Shown: in pieces, positions 25,434-34,090 of the stretch
How the letters are laid out: every line of letters begins with the position of its first letter
Numbering within the stretch: the first letter of the stretch is position 1
Source of the DNA: Neobacillus cucumis
GTDB lineage: Bacteria; Bacillota; Bacilli; Bacillales_B; DSM-18226
Reading direction: 5' to 3'
DNA length: 64,000 nucleotides
NCBI RefSeq assembly: GCF_023715505.1
Contig: NZ_JAMBOH010000013.1
Location: forward strand, 62,001 to 126,000
Position numbers and translations under genes: made by a program
The notes under the pieces: generated by a model
What the model saw: the letters and a program-made list of their open reading frames with translations, nothing else
Told to the model about the DNA's origin: nothing
Database searches by the model: none

Positions 25434-26109
25434 AACCGTAGTCACCTCTTTGCTCATCGCGAACAATCTTGCCGCCTTCAATAGCAATAACGCGATGTTT
25501 TATTGCATTTACGATTTCTCTGTTATGCGTTGCCATCACAACAGTTGTTCCTCGATTATTGATTTCCTCAAAAATCTTCATGATTTCCCATGACGTTTCC
25601 GGGTCAAGGTTACCAGTCGGCTCATCCGCAATAACCACTTTTGGAGAGTTCACAATCGAGCGGGCAATTGAAACACGCTGTTGTTCACCACCGGACAGCT
25701 CTGTTGGCAGCATTTTAATTTTATGCTTTAACCCAACAAGGTCGAGTACTTCCATTACTCGTTTGCGGATGTATTTAGGCTGCGCTTCAATTACCTCAAG
25801 TGCAAATGCCACATTTTCATAAACCGTTAGGGAAGGAAGGAGTTTAAAGTCCTGGAAAACGACGCCTAAATTCCGTCTAAACAGTGGTACTTTTTTCATT
25901 TTTAATTTGGCAAGGTTGACGCCATTCATCGTGATCGTTCCTGTAGACGGTACTTCTTCGCGGTACATCATCTTAATGAAGGTTGATTTACCTGCACCAC
26001 TTGGACCAACAACATAAACAAATTCGCCCTGATTGATTCGGACATCTATACCGTTTATGGCTGTTACACCATTGGGATACTTCTTATATACATCTTGTAA
26101 TTCAATCAT
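25423..26109 (-). CDS. ftsE: FtsE, ATPase subunit of the FtsEX division complex
   Basis: A 228-residue ABC ATPase. Walker A is GPSGAGKST, the Q-loop VVFQDFKLLPS, the signature LSGGEQQRVSIARS, Walker B VVIADEPTGNLD, and the H-loop MATHN. AGGTGATAATAA precedes the ATG. It is followed with an overlap by ftsX. In Bacillus FtsEX controls cell-wall hydrolysis for elongation and for entry into sporulation. Confidence 0.96.
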   Translation of the reverse strand: MIELQDVYKKYPNGVTAINGIDVRINQGEFVYVVGPSGAGKSTFIKMMYREEVPSTGTITMNGVNLAKLKMKKVPLFRRNLGVVFQDFKLLPSLTVYENVAFALEVIEAQPKYIRKRVMEVLDLVGLKHKIKMLPTELSGGEQQRVSIARSIVNSPKVVIADEPTGNLDPETSWEIMKIFEEINNRGTTVVMATHNREIVNAIKHRVIAIEGGKIVRDEQRGDYGYEN

Positions 26110-26327
26110 TTATTATCACCTATATTGGAAGTTTGTTCGAATAAAATTCGACAATAATCTTCGTATTTTTTACACAATGGACCAAAATAACAAACAATAT
26201 GTGCATAATCTCGCATATTTTTATTATAACATCATAATTTGCTAAAAAAAGTGGTAATTGTATTACAGTTTCTTTTCAATCAAAAAACAAAACTTGACAA
26301 AATTTTCACTATTCACAACTTACTTAG

Positions 26328-26459
26328 GAAAGCGCAAGCGCCTTGATCAGCCCCGACAAGCAAAAGACGAGCCGGCCGAAAGGTTGCTGTTTAACCTTTT
26401 GGACGGATTGGCTTGTGACCTCGAGGGGCTAGGCGCTGGAGCTAGACAATTCTCAAAGT
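26328..26459. repeat. dispersed structured repeat, reference copy (about 132 bp)
   Basis: Nested complementary arms can be read directly: AGCGCCT with AGGCGCT, AGCCCC with GGGGCT, CAAGC with GCTTG, and CCGAAAGGTT with AACCTTTTGG. It is nearly identical to 43486-43618. It lies between the ftsE start and the cccB terminator. The region 26110-26327 is AT-rich with no other feature recognised. Confidence 0.88.
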
Positions 26460-26471
26460 CAATCACAAAAT

Positions 26472-26505
26472 AAAAAACGCCCTGTTTTATTGTAACAGAA
26501 CGTTT
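26472..26505 (-). terminator. terminator after cccB
   Basis: AACGTTCTGTT pairs with AACAGGGCGTT around a short loop, then six T on the minus strand. Confidence 0.75.
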
Positions 26506-26515
26506 TCTTTATTCC

Positions 26516-26863
26516 TTATTTCTTCGCTGCAAGCCATGTTGCCATGGTTTCAGCATCATCGCCGGTTACCACTTTTGCCGGCATTCCGCCTGATTTACCG
26601 TTTTTAAGAATGTCTAAGATTTCATCTTTTGAATACTTTGAACCAACCTTCGTTAAGTTTGGCCCCATCGCACCCTTCATATCGCCGCCGTGACAGCTAG
26701 AGCACTTTTGATCGTAAATCTTTTGGGCATCACCTGCATTTGAGGTTTGCTCTGTACCGCCGCCATTATCTTTTGACGTATCCTTGTTGTTACCGCCGCC
26801 ACAAGCTGCAAGTCCCATCACAAGAGAGGTTCCGAGTAATAGGGTTAACAATTTCTTCATCAT
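26516..26863 (-). CDS. cccB: cytochrome c-551 lipoprotein CccB
   Basis: A small monoheme cytochrome c of 115 residues anchored as a lipoprotein on the outer face of the membrane. The lipobox is MGLAACGGG, a Gly/Asp/Asn-rich linker follows, then the heme site CSSCH near residue 55 and the axial Met in [10 protein letters not shown]. It carries electrons between the bc complex and the oxidases. The ATG at 26863 has GGGGG 7 nt upstream; a GTG one codon earlier is possible. Neighbours (ftsE downstream, yvjA upstream) match B. subtilis. Confidence 0.92.
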   Translation of the reverse strand: MMKKLLTLLLGTSLVMGLAACGGGNNKDTSKDNGGGTEQTSNAGDAQKIYDQKCSSCHGGDMKGAMGPNLTKVGSKYSKDEILDILKNGKSGGMPAKVVTGDDAETMATWLAAKK

Positions 26864-26916
26864 CACATTACCCCCGTTTAAATAAATGTTTCCATCAATG
26901 TACTATTATACCAATC

Positions 26917-27783
26917 CTATGCACGTTTGAAACCTTCACCAAGCACCTCGGCAGCGTCCATAACAATTACGAATGCAGTTGGGTCAAGGGTTTTAACCAA
27001 ATGTTTCAATTTTGTGAACTCCGTTTGATCTACCACGCACATGAGCACTGGCCGTTCATGGTCTGTAAAACCACCATATGCTGATAGTTTTGTCACTCCA
27101 CGGTCAATTTTATTCAAGATACCTTCACGAACTTCATCCTGATTATTCGTTATGATCATAGCCATTTTCGAGCGTCCAAAACCAACCTGAACAAGGTCAA
27201 TTGTCTTGCTGGTCACATAAAGGGCAATTAACGCATACAATCCCTTTTCAATATCAAAAACAACCGCAGCTGTAAGAACAATCAGCCCGTCAATTATTAC
27301 CACGCATCTGCCAAGGGTAAAACCGGTATATTTATTAATGATTTGAGCGGCTACATCGGTACCGCCAGTGGAGCCATTTCCTCGAAAAACAATTCCAAGC
27401 CCAAGTCCAACGCCTATTCCTCCAAATAAAGCTCCCAGAAGGGCATCGTGTGTCCAAGGTTCAAGATGTTTCGTCTGAAAAACAACAAATGGCAGAAAGA
27501 TGGTTCCGGCAAGGGTTTTCACTCCAAATTGTTTTCCTAAAAAGAAAACACCTGCAATAAATAACGGAATATTAAAGGCCCATTGAACATAGGCTGGTTC
27601 CCATCCAAATACGCCCTTTAAAATGGTACTAATTCCGCTTACTCCGCCTGAAGCGACTTGGTTTGGAAGCAAAAACACATTAAAGGTTATTGCGATGATT
27701 GCTGCTCCTATTAACACGAACAAATATTCAAACGCCACTCTCAGTTTCGGATAGGTTTGTGTTAGGTTGTTTAATACGTTCAT
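26917..27783 (-). CDS. yvjA: YitT-family membrane protein YvjA
   Basis: A 288-residue protein with five to six TM segments in the first 175 residues and a C-terminal DUF2179 domain (about 200-280; MAIITNNQDEVREGIL is its start). GNGSTGGTDVAAQI is the family signature loop. AGAGGAG precedes the ATG. YitT-family proteins are common in Bacillus, and their transported substrate, if any, is not established. The position between prfB and cccB is conserved with B. subtilis. Confidence 0.88.
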   Translation of the reverse strand: MNVLNNLTQTYPKLRVAFEYLFVLIGAAIIAITFNVFLLPNQVASGGVSGISTILKGVFGWEPAYVQWAFNIPLFIAGVFFLGKQFGVKTLAGTIFLPFVVFQTKHLEPWTHDALLGALFGGIGVGLGLGIVFRGNGSTGGTDVAAQIINKYTGFTLGRCVVIIDGLIVLTAAVVFDIEKGLYALIALYVTSKTIDLVQVGFGRSKMAMIITNNQDEVREGILNKIDRGVTKLSAYGGFTDHERPVLMCVVDQTEFTKLKHLVKTLDPTAFVIVMDAAEVLGEGFKRA

Positions 27784-28019
27784 ACAACAAATTCTCCTCT
27801 ATTTTCTTTTCTATCTAAATCTGAAAGTGAGTATAGCATTTCATAAATATTGGTGTAAATGGCATTAAGTTAACGTGGTAAAGTGGTAATAAAGTAAAAC
27901 TCCCTGTGGTGAATTTCATTAGCTAGTTGTAGCTTTTGCCTTTATTTGTGTTTTCATGAGAGGATTAGATTTAATATTCATTTTGGGCATAGTTCCTGGA
28001 GATTCCTGGCTTACTTTAC

Positions 28020-28249
28020 TGGCGCATGGCGGCCGATTTCTGGCGGATGGCGGCCGGTTTCTGGCGCATGGCGGCCGATTTCTGGCGATGGCGGCCGATT
28101 TCTGGCGCATGGCGGCCGGTTTCTGGCGCATGGCGGCCGGTTTCTGGCGCATGGCAGCCGGTTTCTGGCGCATGGCAGCCGGTTTCTGGCGCATGGCGGC
28201 CGGTTTCTGGCGCATGGCGGCCGATTTCTGGCGCATGGCAGCTATTTAC
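28020..28249. repeat. tandem array of about 11 units of 21 bp (TGGCGCATGGCGGCCGGTTTC)
   Basis: Units begin at 28020, 28041, 28062, 28083, 28103, 28124 and so on to 28229. The unit at 28083 lacks one C, which breaks the 21-bp phase. Variants alternate GGCCG with AGCCG and GGTTTC with GATTTC. The region is GC-rich and contains GGCGGCC/GGCCG, able to pair between units. Open frames exist on both strands only because 21 is a multiple of three; no ribosome binding site or start context supports a gene. It fills the yvjA-prfB gap; 27784-28019 shows nothing else. Confidence 0.93.
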
Positions 28250-28253
28250 CGGC

Positions 28254-28292
28254 AAAAAAGCCTTTGCTGAGCAAATCGGCAAAGGCTTTTTT
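28254..28292 (-). terminator. terminator after prfB
   Basis: AAAAGCCTTTGC and GCAAAGGCTTTT form a 12-bp stem with T-runs on both strands. Confidence 0.88.
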
Positions 28293-28296
28293 ATGA

Positions 28297-29398
28297 TTAT
28301 GAAATTCGTGAACGCAAATAAGCATTAATGAATTGATCTAAATCTCCGTCCATAACACCCTGCACATTTCCACTTTCCGTATTCGTCCGATGGTCTTTTA
28401 CCATGGAATAAGGATGGAAGACATAGGAACGGATTTGGCTTCCCCAGCCAATTTCCTTCTGTTCGCCGCGGATTTCCAAAAGTTCTTGCTCCTGACGCTC
28501 AATTTCCAGCTGATACAGCTTCGCTTTTAACATTTTCATCGCTGACTCACGGTTTTTAATCTGTGAACGTTCCGATTGGCAGGTCACGACAACTCCCGTT
28601 GGAAGATGGGTAATCCGGACCGCCGAATCTGTTGTGTTGATATGCTGTCCACCTGCACCCGTTGCACGATACGTATCAATTTTTAAGTCCTCCGTACGGA
28701 CTTCAACCTGAATTTCTTCATTAAATTCAGGCATCACTTCGCAGGAAACAAATGAGGTATGACGCCGCCCTGAAGCGTCAAATGGCGAAATCCGGACAAG
28801 CCGGTGAACCCCTTTTTCTGCTTTCAAATAGCCATAAGCATTATGGCCTTTAATGGACAATGTGACACTCTTGATTCCTGCTTCATCACCAGGAAGATAG
28901 TCAAGTGTTTCCACTTTAAAGCCCTTCTTCTCCGCCCAGCGGGTATACATCCGCAGCAGCATCGAGCCCCAGTCCTGTGATTCCGTCCCGCCGGCACCAG
29001 GATGCAGCTCAAGAATGGCATTATTTTTATCATATTCCTCACTTAAAAGGAGCTGAAGTTCAAACTGGCTTAAACGGCTTGTTAATTGTTCCAGCTCTTC
29101 TTCGAGCTCTGCCCTTAATTCCTCATCATTTTCTTCCTTGACAAGTTCGTAGGTTAGTTCAAGATTCTCATAGGAGTCATTTAACTCCATGAACTCGTTC
29201 ACTTGATCTTTTAAAGCATTGGACTCGCTGATAACGGCTTGTGCCTTTTCCTGATTGTTCCAAAAGTCAGGATGGAGCATTTCATCATCTAGTTCAGCAA
29301 TTCTGGCTTCTTTATTTTCAAGGTCAAAGAGACCCCCTAAAGTCCGCTAATGTCTTAGCTGTTTTCTCAAGTTCATTCCGAATTTCTGCTAATTCCAT
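28297..29398 (-). CDS. prfB: peptide chain release factor 2, expressed by programmed +1 frameshift
   Basis: RF2 releases peptides at UGA and UAA. Translation starts at ATG 29398 ([20 protein letters not shown]) and meets TGA at 29326-29324. A shift of +1 at CTT-TGA-C continues as [19 protein letters not shown] into the main frame ending at 28297, about 366 residues in all. The AGGGGG sequence just before the shift is the internal Shine-Dalgarno stimulator of the conserved RF2 autoregulation. The anticodon-mimic SPF is not literally visible in my reading, but [15 protein letters not shown] (GGQ catalytic loop, written GAGGQH here) is. In B. subtilis prfB follows secA on the same strand; here secA lies 11.6 kb away in the opposite orientation. 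Confidence 0.95.
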
Positions 29399-29692
29399 TT
29401 TCTTCACCTCTATAAACATTAATCATTTACGTTTCTTTAATTAGTCAGTCCCTATCCATTATAGCGTGTTAACCTAAATAAATTCAAAATTTGGCCATTC
29501 GTCCCCATTTATTTTTCATAAATCACTCCATTAAAAATCATAAAAATCCATTAAATATCCTTAGTATTTATATATTTCATTGTGTCAAAGATGGTACTAT
29601 TAAATAGGAATAATCCGGATTTTAACCAGAACTTATACATACATAAATAACTACAGTACGGGAGCCAATTTATTGAGAAGGAGCAAAGGCAA

Positions 29693-31627
29693 ATGGAGAA
29701 AATAAATCGTAATGAACCTTGTCCTTGCGGGAGTGGTAAAAAGTATAAAAAGTGCTGCGGAGCGAATGACGCCATTTCGATCACTGAGGTGCTTGTTAAT
29801 GAAATAGAGGAGTTGCAAAAACAGTTCCTCCATTTTTCTTACTACCACTTTGGTCATGAAATAACTGAGGATTTTGAACTGCTTGAAGAGATGCTAGACA
29901 TCGAAACAGACCAAGAACGGGAATTCTATGAAATGATTCATGCCGTATGGTTTTCCTTGTTTGAAGGGTTGGAGGACGGGGAAACCATTATTGAAAAATT
30001 CATTCATGCCGAAGCTGGTAAAATGAAACGTCCTAAATTAAGACATATTTTACAAACATGGACAGATGCAAGAACCATCGCAGGAAAAGTTTTGTCTATC
30101 GGCAATAACACACTAACAATCGAAGACGGTTTCACCTCGGAACAACTTGAGGCCATTAATTTAACAGACTCCATTCAAGTAAAAGAAGGCTCGTTTTTTA
30201 CGGGGATTCTGCTCCCATTTGAACATCAGTATGTATTTTTCCCAGCACCATTAGAACTGGAGGGACTCAAACCAGAGCTTGCTATTTCCTACATCGAGGA
30301 ATCCAGTTTTGAGGAAGAGTACGACACACCTCAAGAGTATATGACAAATCTTTTTATGTTGGTGCTAAGCGAGCTGCCAATGGTTGGAAGTTTAGTGGAA
30401 GTCGACCAAATGGATTGGCCCGCTCCTATTTACAAGGAAGTAGCAGATCTTTTTAAGGACAAGCTGCAAATGCAGCTGCCGCCACAAGTCTTAGATACAG
30501 GCTTGATTCTTTGGCATCATTTTTGTCAAAAGAAACAAAAGCGAATCCAAAATCCAAATATATATGTAGCCGCTCTTCATTATTTATTGGCAACGGTTGC
30601 TCCAATAGAATACTTTACAAAAAAGGATCTGGCAAAACAATATGGGGTTTCAGCCGGAAGTATTTCGTCTGTTGTATCTGATTTAGAATTTGAATTAGCA
30701 GAAGAAATGACCGAGTTAATCGGGATCCTCCATGGGGAAGATGATGAGATCGAGACACCTCTCGTTAAAATAGCACCTGTGATAGAATTCCCAGTTAATA
30801 AGGCGGCTCGAGATGCGAAGAAAACGGATAGCACCTCTACTGTTAAGACACTTCCAAGTGCTGCAGATAAGCACACGAAGAAAACCACCGTGCGGAAAGT
30901 ATCAAGGCGTGATGAGGAACATGCACGCAACTTGATTTATGACGCCTTCCAAACTGATGGTAAGCAGCGGTATAAATTGGCAGAAAAAGCGTTAAAGCTC
31001 AATCCGAATTGTGTGGACGCCTACGTAATTCTTGCCGAAAAAACTAAGAGCTTAGAGGAAGCGATATTATTATATGAAAAAGGAATCCAAGCCGGCGAGC
31101 GTGAGCTAGGAAAGAACTTTTTCAAGGAGAATAAGGGTTATTTTTGGGGATTGCTCGAAACAAGACCATTCATGCGGGCAAAACTTCATTATGCCGAGGC
31201 CCTTTCGGTTCTGGGTAAAATAGCAGAGGCAGCCCGGCAATACGAAGAATTGCTTGAATTAAATCCAATGGACAACCAGGGTGTACGCTATTCGTTGTTT
31301 GTTGCTTATATGGATTTAGAAGACTTCGACAAGGCCCATGCGCTCCTTACACAATTTTATGAAACAAGTGCCCATGAATTATACAATAAGCTATTGCTAG
31401 AGGTCACTAAGCACGGGTTTACAGCTAAGGCAGAGATGCTCTTGAAAGGTGCTAAAAAGGAAAACAAGTATGTGATTCCTTATTTAACCGGTAAAAAACG
31501 ATTGCCTGCCTACCCTCCTGATTTTTATGGTGTTGGGGATGAAAATGAAGCGATTGTTTATGCGGATATGCATTTGCATTTGTGGAGGAAGGTTGATGGG
31601 TTGGAGAAGTGGTTGAAGGGGAAATAG
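29693..31627 (+). CDS. SEC-C zinc-motif protein with C-terminal TPR/ST7-like repeats
   Basis: A 644-residue cytoplasmic protein of unknown function. It opens with a SEC-C motif ([20 protein letters not shown]), the zinc-binding module found at the SecA C-terminus. The middle is acidic and helical, with a helix-turn-helix-like stretch ([20 protein letters not shown], about 303-322) followed by a Lys/Thr-rich linker (about 365-405). The C-terminal 230 residues hold TPR-like helices ([40 protein letters not shown]), as in ST7-like bacterial proteins. GAGAAGGAG precedes the ATG. It is a single gene divergent from prfB, with no clear promoter recognised in 29399-29692, and converges on the cytochrome cluster. 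A scaffold or nucleic-acid-associated role is possible but not shown. Confidence 0.8.
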   Translation: MEKINRNEPCPCGSGKKYKKCCGANDAISITEVLVNEIEELQKQFLHFSYYHFGHEITEDFELLEEMLDIETDQEREFYEMIHAVWFSLFEGLEDGETIIEKFIHAEAGKMKRPKLRHILQTWTDARTIAGKVLSIGNNTLTIEDGFTSEQLEAINLTDSIQVKEGSFFTGILLPFEHQYVFFPAPLELEGLKPELAISYIEESSFEEEYDTPQEYMTNLFMLVLSELPMVGSLVEVDQMDWPAPIYKEVADLFKDKLQMQLPPQVLDTGLILWHHFCQKKQKRIQNPNIYVAALHYLLATVAPIEYFTKKDLAKQYGVSAGSISSVVSDLEFELAEEMTELIGILHGEDDEIETPLVKIAPVIEFPVNKAARDAKKTDSTSTVKTLPSAADKHTKKTTVRKVSRRDEEHARNLIYDAFQTDGKQRYKLAEKALKLNPNCVDAYVILAEKTKSLEEAILLYEKGIQAGERELGKNFFKENKGYFWGLLETRPFMRAKLHYAEALSVLGKIAEAARQYEELLELNPMDNQGVRYSLFVAYMDLEDFDKAHALLTQFYETSAHELYNKLLLEVTKHGFTAKAEMLLKGAKKENKYVIPYLTGKKRLPAYPPDFYGVGDENEAIVYADMHLHLWRKVDGLEKWLKGK

Positions 31628-31753
31628 ATTAGTTCGAAAAAACCTTCGAAGATTCATTTGGAATACTAGGAGGCTTTTCCCTACAGCAACCTACATTTAC
31701 GTTTCATCAAATATTCAGGCATTTTTATTCATACCTGGAGTTATTATATATAG

Positions 31754-31786
31754 AAAAATCGAGAGGTCGGAAACCTCTCGATTTTT
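31754..31786. terminator. bidirectional terminator between the SEC-C gene and the cytochrome cluster
   Basis: AAAAATCGAGAGGT and ACCTCTCGATTTTT are perfectly complementary around a 4-nt loop, with T-runs on both strands. Confidence 0.9.
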
Positions 31787-33778
31787 CTATGGAGTAATTA
31801 TGGGTGAATGCACAGCTTCGGTAAATGACTTGCTTTGACTATGACACTCTGAGCAAACCTGTGTACCACTCTTTGCATGGCCCGCCTTTACTGAATCGCT
31901 TGTAGCAATCAGTGATTGTCCATTTTCATCAAAAATAGCTTTTCCTGTTACACCGAAAATAATTGTTTTACCGTTGTGGCAAGTTAAACAATACTCTCTT
32001 TTCTTTTGATCCGTCCAATCATCGATTTTAGTTAAAGAAAATACCTGCTGATTTTCATGGCCCAGTTTTTCCTTTAATAAAAGTATATTTGTAGAAGCGT
32101 GCGTATCATGGCATTCTGAGCATGGGAGCGAACCATTTAGTTTACTCCCGTCCAACGCGGTCAATTTATGCTGGGAATTACTATTAGTATAGTAGGTAAA
32201 AATATCTTTCGTGCCATCTTTAGATTGTTTTTCACTATTATGGCAAGTAAAACACAAGTTATAATCATCCACTTGTAAAACTTTATTTGTAACCCCATTT
32301 TTCACTTCTTCAGTTTCTGATATATTTCCAATCGCCGTAGTCTCTTGGCGGTAATGGAGGACATTATAACCACCACTGTTCTCCGCTAATGACTTATAGG
32401 AATATGTAAATCTACCATGACAAGCTTCACACATCTGAACATTGCTGTCGATTTTACCTACTGGTTTCCCTTCCAAAGTATCTCCTGTTTTATGATCATA
32501 TACATAATGATCATTTAATAAATTAGGGTTGTCTTCACTCCAGGTTAGATGTGGATTATGACAGGCTGTACAGGACCCAGACTTCGGGTCGTGGTCGATA
32601 ATCTTTTGTGTTTCGTGCTTGGATTTATTTCCTGAATCAAAATTCACCATTTTAGGTCCAGTTGTTCCATCATGGCAAGCCATACAGTAACCTTGGGCAA
32701 TATCTTTATCTTCCAAACTACTATTTGCACCCTCGTGAGTATTATGGCAAATTGCACAGTTATTGACATTATTGTTGTACGCCCCGTGCGGCAGCTGTTG
32801 TAAATTAGTCATTTCTTGAACCGTGTATCCATTTATCGCGAAGTTTTTGGCTGCGCTGCTTACAGTCGTAAATTGCTTGGTAATGGAAAAGAACGGGTTA
32901 TCCAAATTATCTACTAGCTTTCTCGTACTATCACTATAATCAAGACTAATTAAGCTCGGGTTAAACCTTAAATAATAGGTTTCACCCGGATTAAGCGCCC
33001 CTTGATTAGTAAGTGTTATTTTGTTAGAAGGCGGTGTAAAGTTGACATCAAATGGAACTTCTTTTTGATTCTTATCATAGATGATAAAAGGATTATTATT
33101 GTTATCTATAGCATTTGATAATGTATCACTAAGTTCAATTATAATCGTTTGATTTAACGAGACTCTGGTAATGACGTCTTTTTCTAAGATATTTACACTT
33201 GCAGTTACATCCTCTTCTTTATAGGGTTCAGGGCTTTCATAAACCTTCTGACGGTATTTAAAAACATTCATAGTAATTGATTGGATGTAGGGACGTTGAA
33301 CAAAGATTTCCGAGATGTTATTTGATGCGTCGATTGCTTCTATTTTGTAATGATTGAGTTTTGCAGTAATGGCTGTTTTAAAAGACCAGTCCTCGGAGTT
33401 TGGAACTAATGGTTCTTTATGACCATCGGGATAGATTACGTTCATTGTTAATGGGTCAGTTGTTGGCTGATTGTCCGAAACCGTTCCTGTAACCGTAATT
33501 CCATCGCTTTTTATGGTTATACTTTTTACAAATATCAAAGGCTTAACGGTATCCGCCACTGCTGTAGTTGCTTGAATTAGTTCAGGTCCATTAGGAGAGG
33601 CTGGCACTGTTTCTTCAACTGTAACAGGCGCAGTAGTTACTGTATTATCAACTGGAGAAGAGTTAGCTGCTGGTATCTGTTCTTCCGCAGATGTTTTTAA
33701 AGGAATAATGGTGGTTAGGAAAAAAATTATAAATACAATTAATATTGTATTTTTCTTACTAAGTTTGAATGGAGTCAT
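31787..33778 (-). CDS. secreted octaheme cytochrome c with Ig-like (Big_5) region
   Basis: A 663-residue extracellular cytochrome. Signal peptide at residues 1-31, then an acidic Pro/Thr-rich stretch. Beta-sandwich regions follow (about 80-300), including a SbsA/Big_5-like module with GALNPGETYYLRFNPSLI. Eight CxxCH sites come next: CAICH, CMACH, CTACH, CEACH, CFTCH, CSECH, CLTCH, CSECH. Several are paired CxxCH motifs with NTH/NPH/DTH following, the doubled-CxxCH type. There is no sortase motif or C-terminal TM, so it is released or held by partners. It is last in the six-gene minus-strand cluster and ends at a shared terminator. It is probably a terminal electron carrier at or beyond the cell wall; the acceptor is unknown. 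Confidence 0.88.
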   Translation of the reverse strand: MTPFKLSKKNTILIVFIIFFLTTIIPLKTSAEEQIPAANSSPVDNTVTTAPVTVEETVPASPNGPELIQATTAVADTVKPLIFVKSITIKSDGITVTGTVSDNQPTTDPLTMNVIYPDGHKEPLVPNSEDWSFKTAITAKLNHYKIEAIDASNNISEIFVQRPYIQSITMNVFKYRQKVYESPEPYKEEDVTASVNILEKDVITRVSLNQTIIIELSDTLSNAIDNNNNPFIIYDKNQKEVPFDVNFTPPSNKITLTNQGALNPGETYYLRFNPSLISLDYSDSTRKLVDNLDNPFFSITKQFTTVSSAAKNFAINGYTVQEMTNLQQLPHGAYNNNVNNCAICHNTHEGANSSLEDKDIAQGYCMACHDGTTGPKMVNFDSGNKSKHETQKIIDHDPKSGSCTACHNPHLTWSEDNPNLLNDHYVYDHKTGDTLEGKPVGKIDSNVQMCEACHGRFTYSYKSLAENSGGYNVLHYRQETTAIGNISETEEVKNGVTNKVLQVDDYNLCFTCHNSEKQSKDGTKDIFTYYTNSNSQHKLTALDGSKLNGSLPCSECHDTHASTNILLLKEKLGHENQQVFSLTKIDDWTDQKKREYCLTCHNGKTIIFGVTGKAIFDENGQSLIATSDSVKAGHAKSGTQVCSECHSQSKSFTEAVHSPIITP

Positions 33779-33995
33779 GGTCGGTCTTCCTTTTTTTGCT
33801 TTGACATAAAAGCTATTTGAGGCTTCTAGATGTAGAAATATCTTTTAAGGTAAGTGGTTTTTCTAAGTTTTTATCTATAACCTACATTATTATTATACTT
33901 TTATTAAAAAACTAATTGGGTAACAGAACTGTGAAGATAATTCGACAAAATTGTGAACCTAATAATTGACAGTATTGTGAACTTATGGTTCAATT

Positions 33996-34028
33996 TAAAT
34001 AAATAACAGCCCACAGAAGTGAGCTGTC
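33996..34028 (-). terminator. weak hairpin after the hexaheme cytochrome gene
   Basis: ACAGCCCAC and GTGAGCTGT pair with one mismatch; TATTTATTT follows on the minus strand. The rest of 33779-34090 is AT-rich and holds three GTGAA words (near 33930, 33951 and 33977) of unknown meaning. A second promoter may drive the last gene. Confidence 0.4.
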
Positions 34029-34090
34029 ATTTCGTTACTTAAATATTCCATTCAGGGCTATCAAATAGTGGGGCTATTTGGTAGCTTTTT

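Noticed and set aside
27919..28328. Open frames on both strands over the 21-bp array
   Set aside because: Unit length is a multiple of three, so several frames stay open; one unit has a deletion and no start signal supports translation.
34054..34084. Terminator of the hexaheme cytochrome gene (GCTATCAAATAG hairpin)
   Set aside because: Its T-run is on the plus strand, the wrong direction for the gene; no plus-strand transcript is known there.
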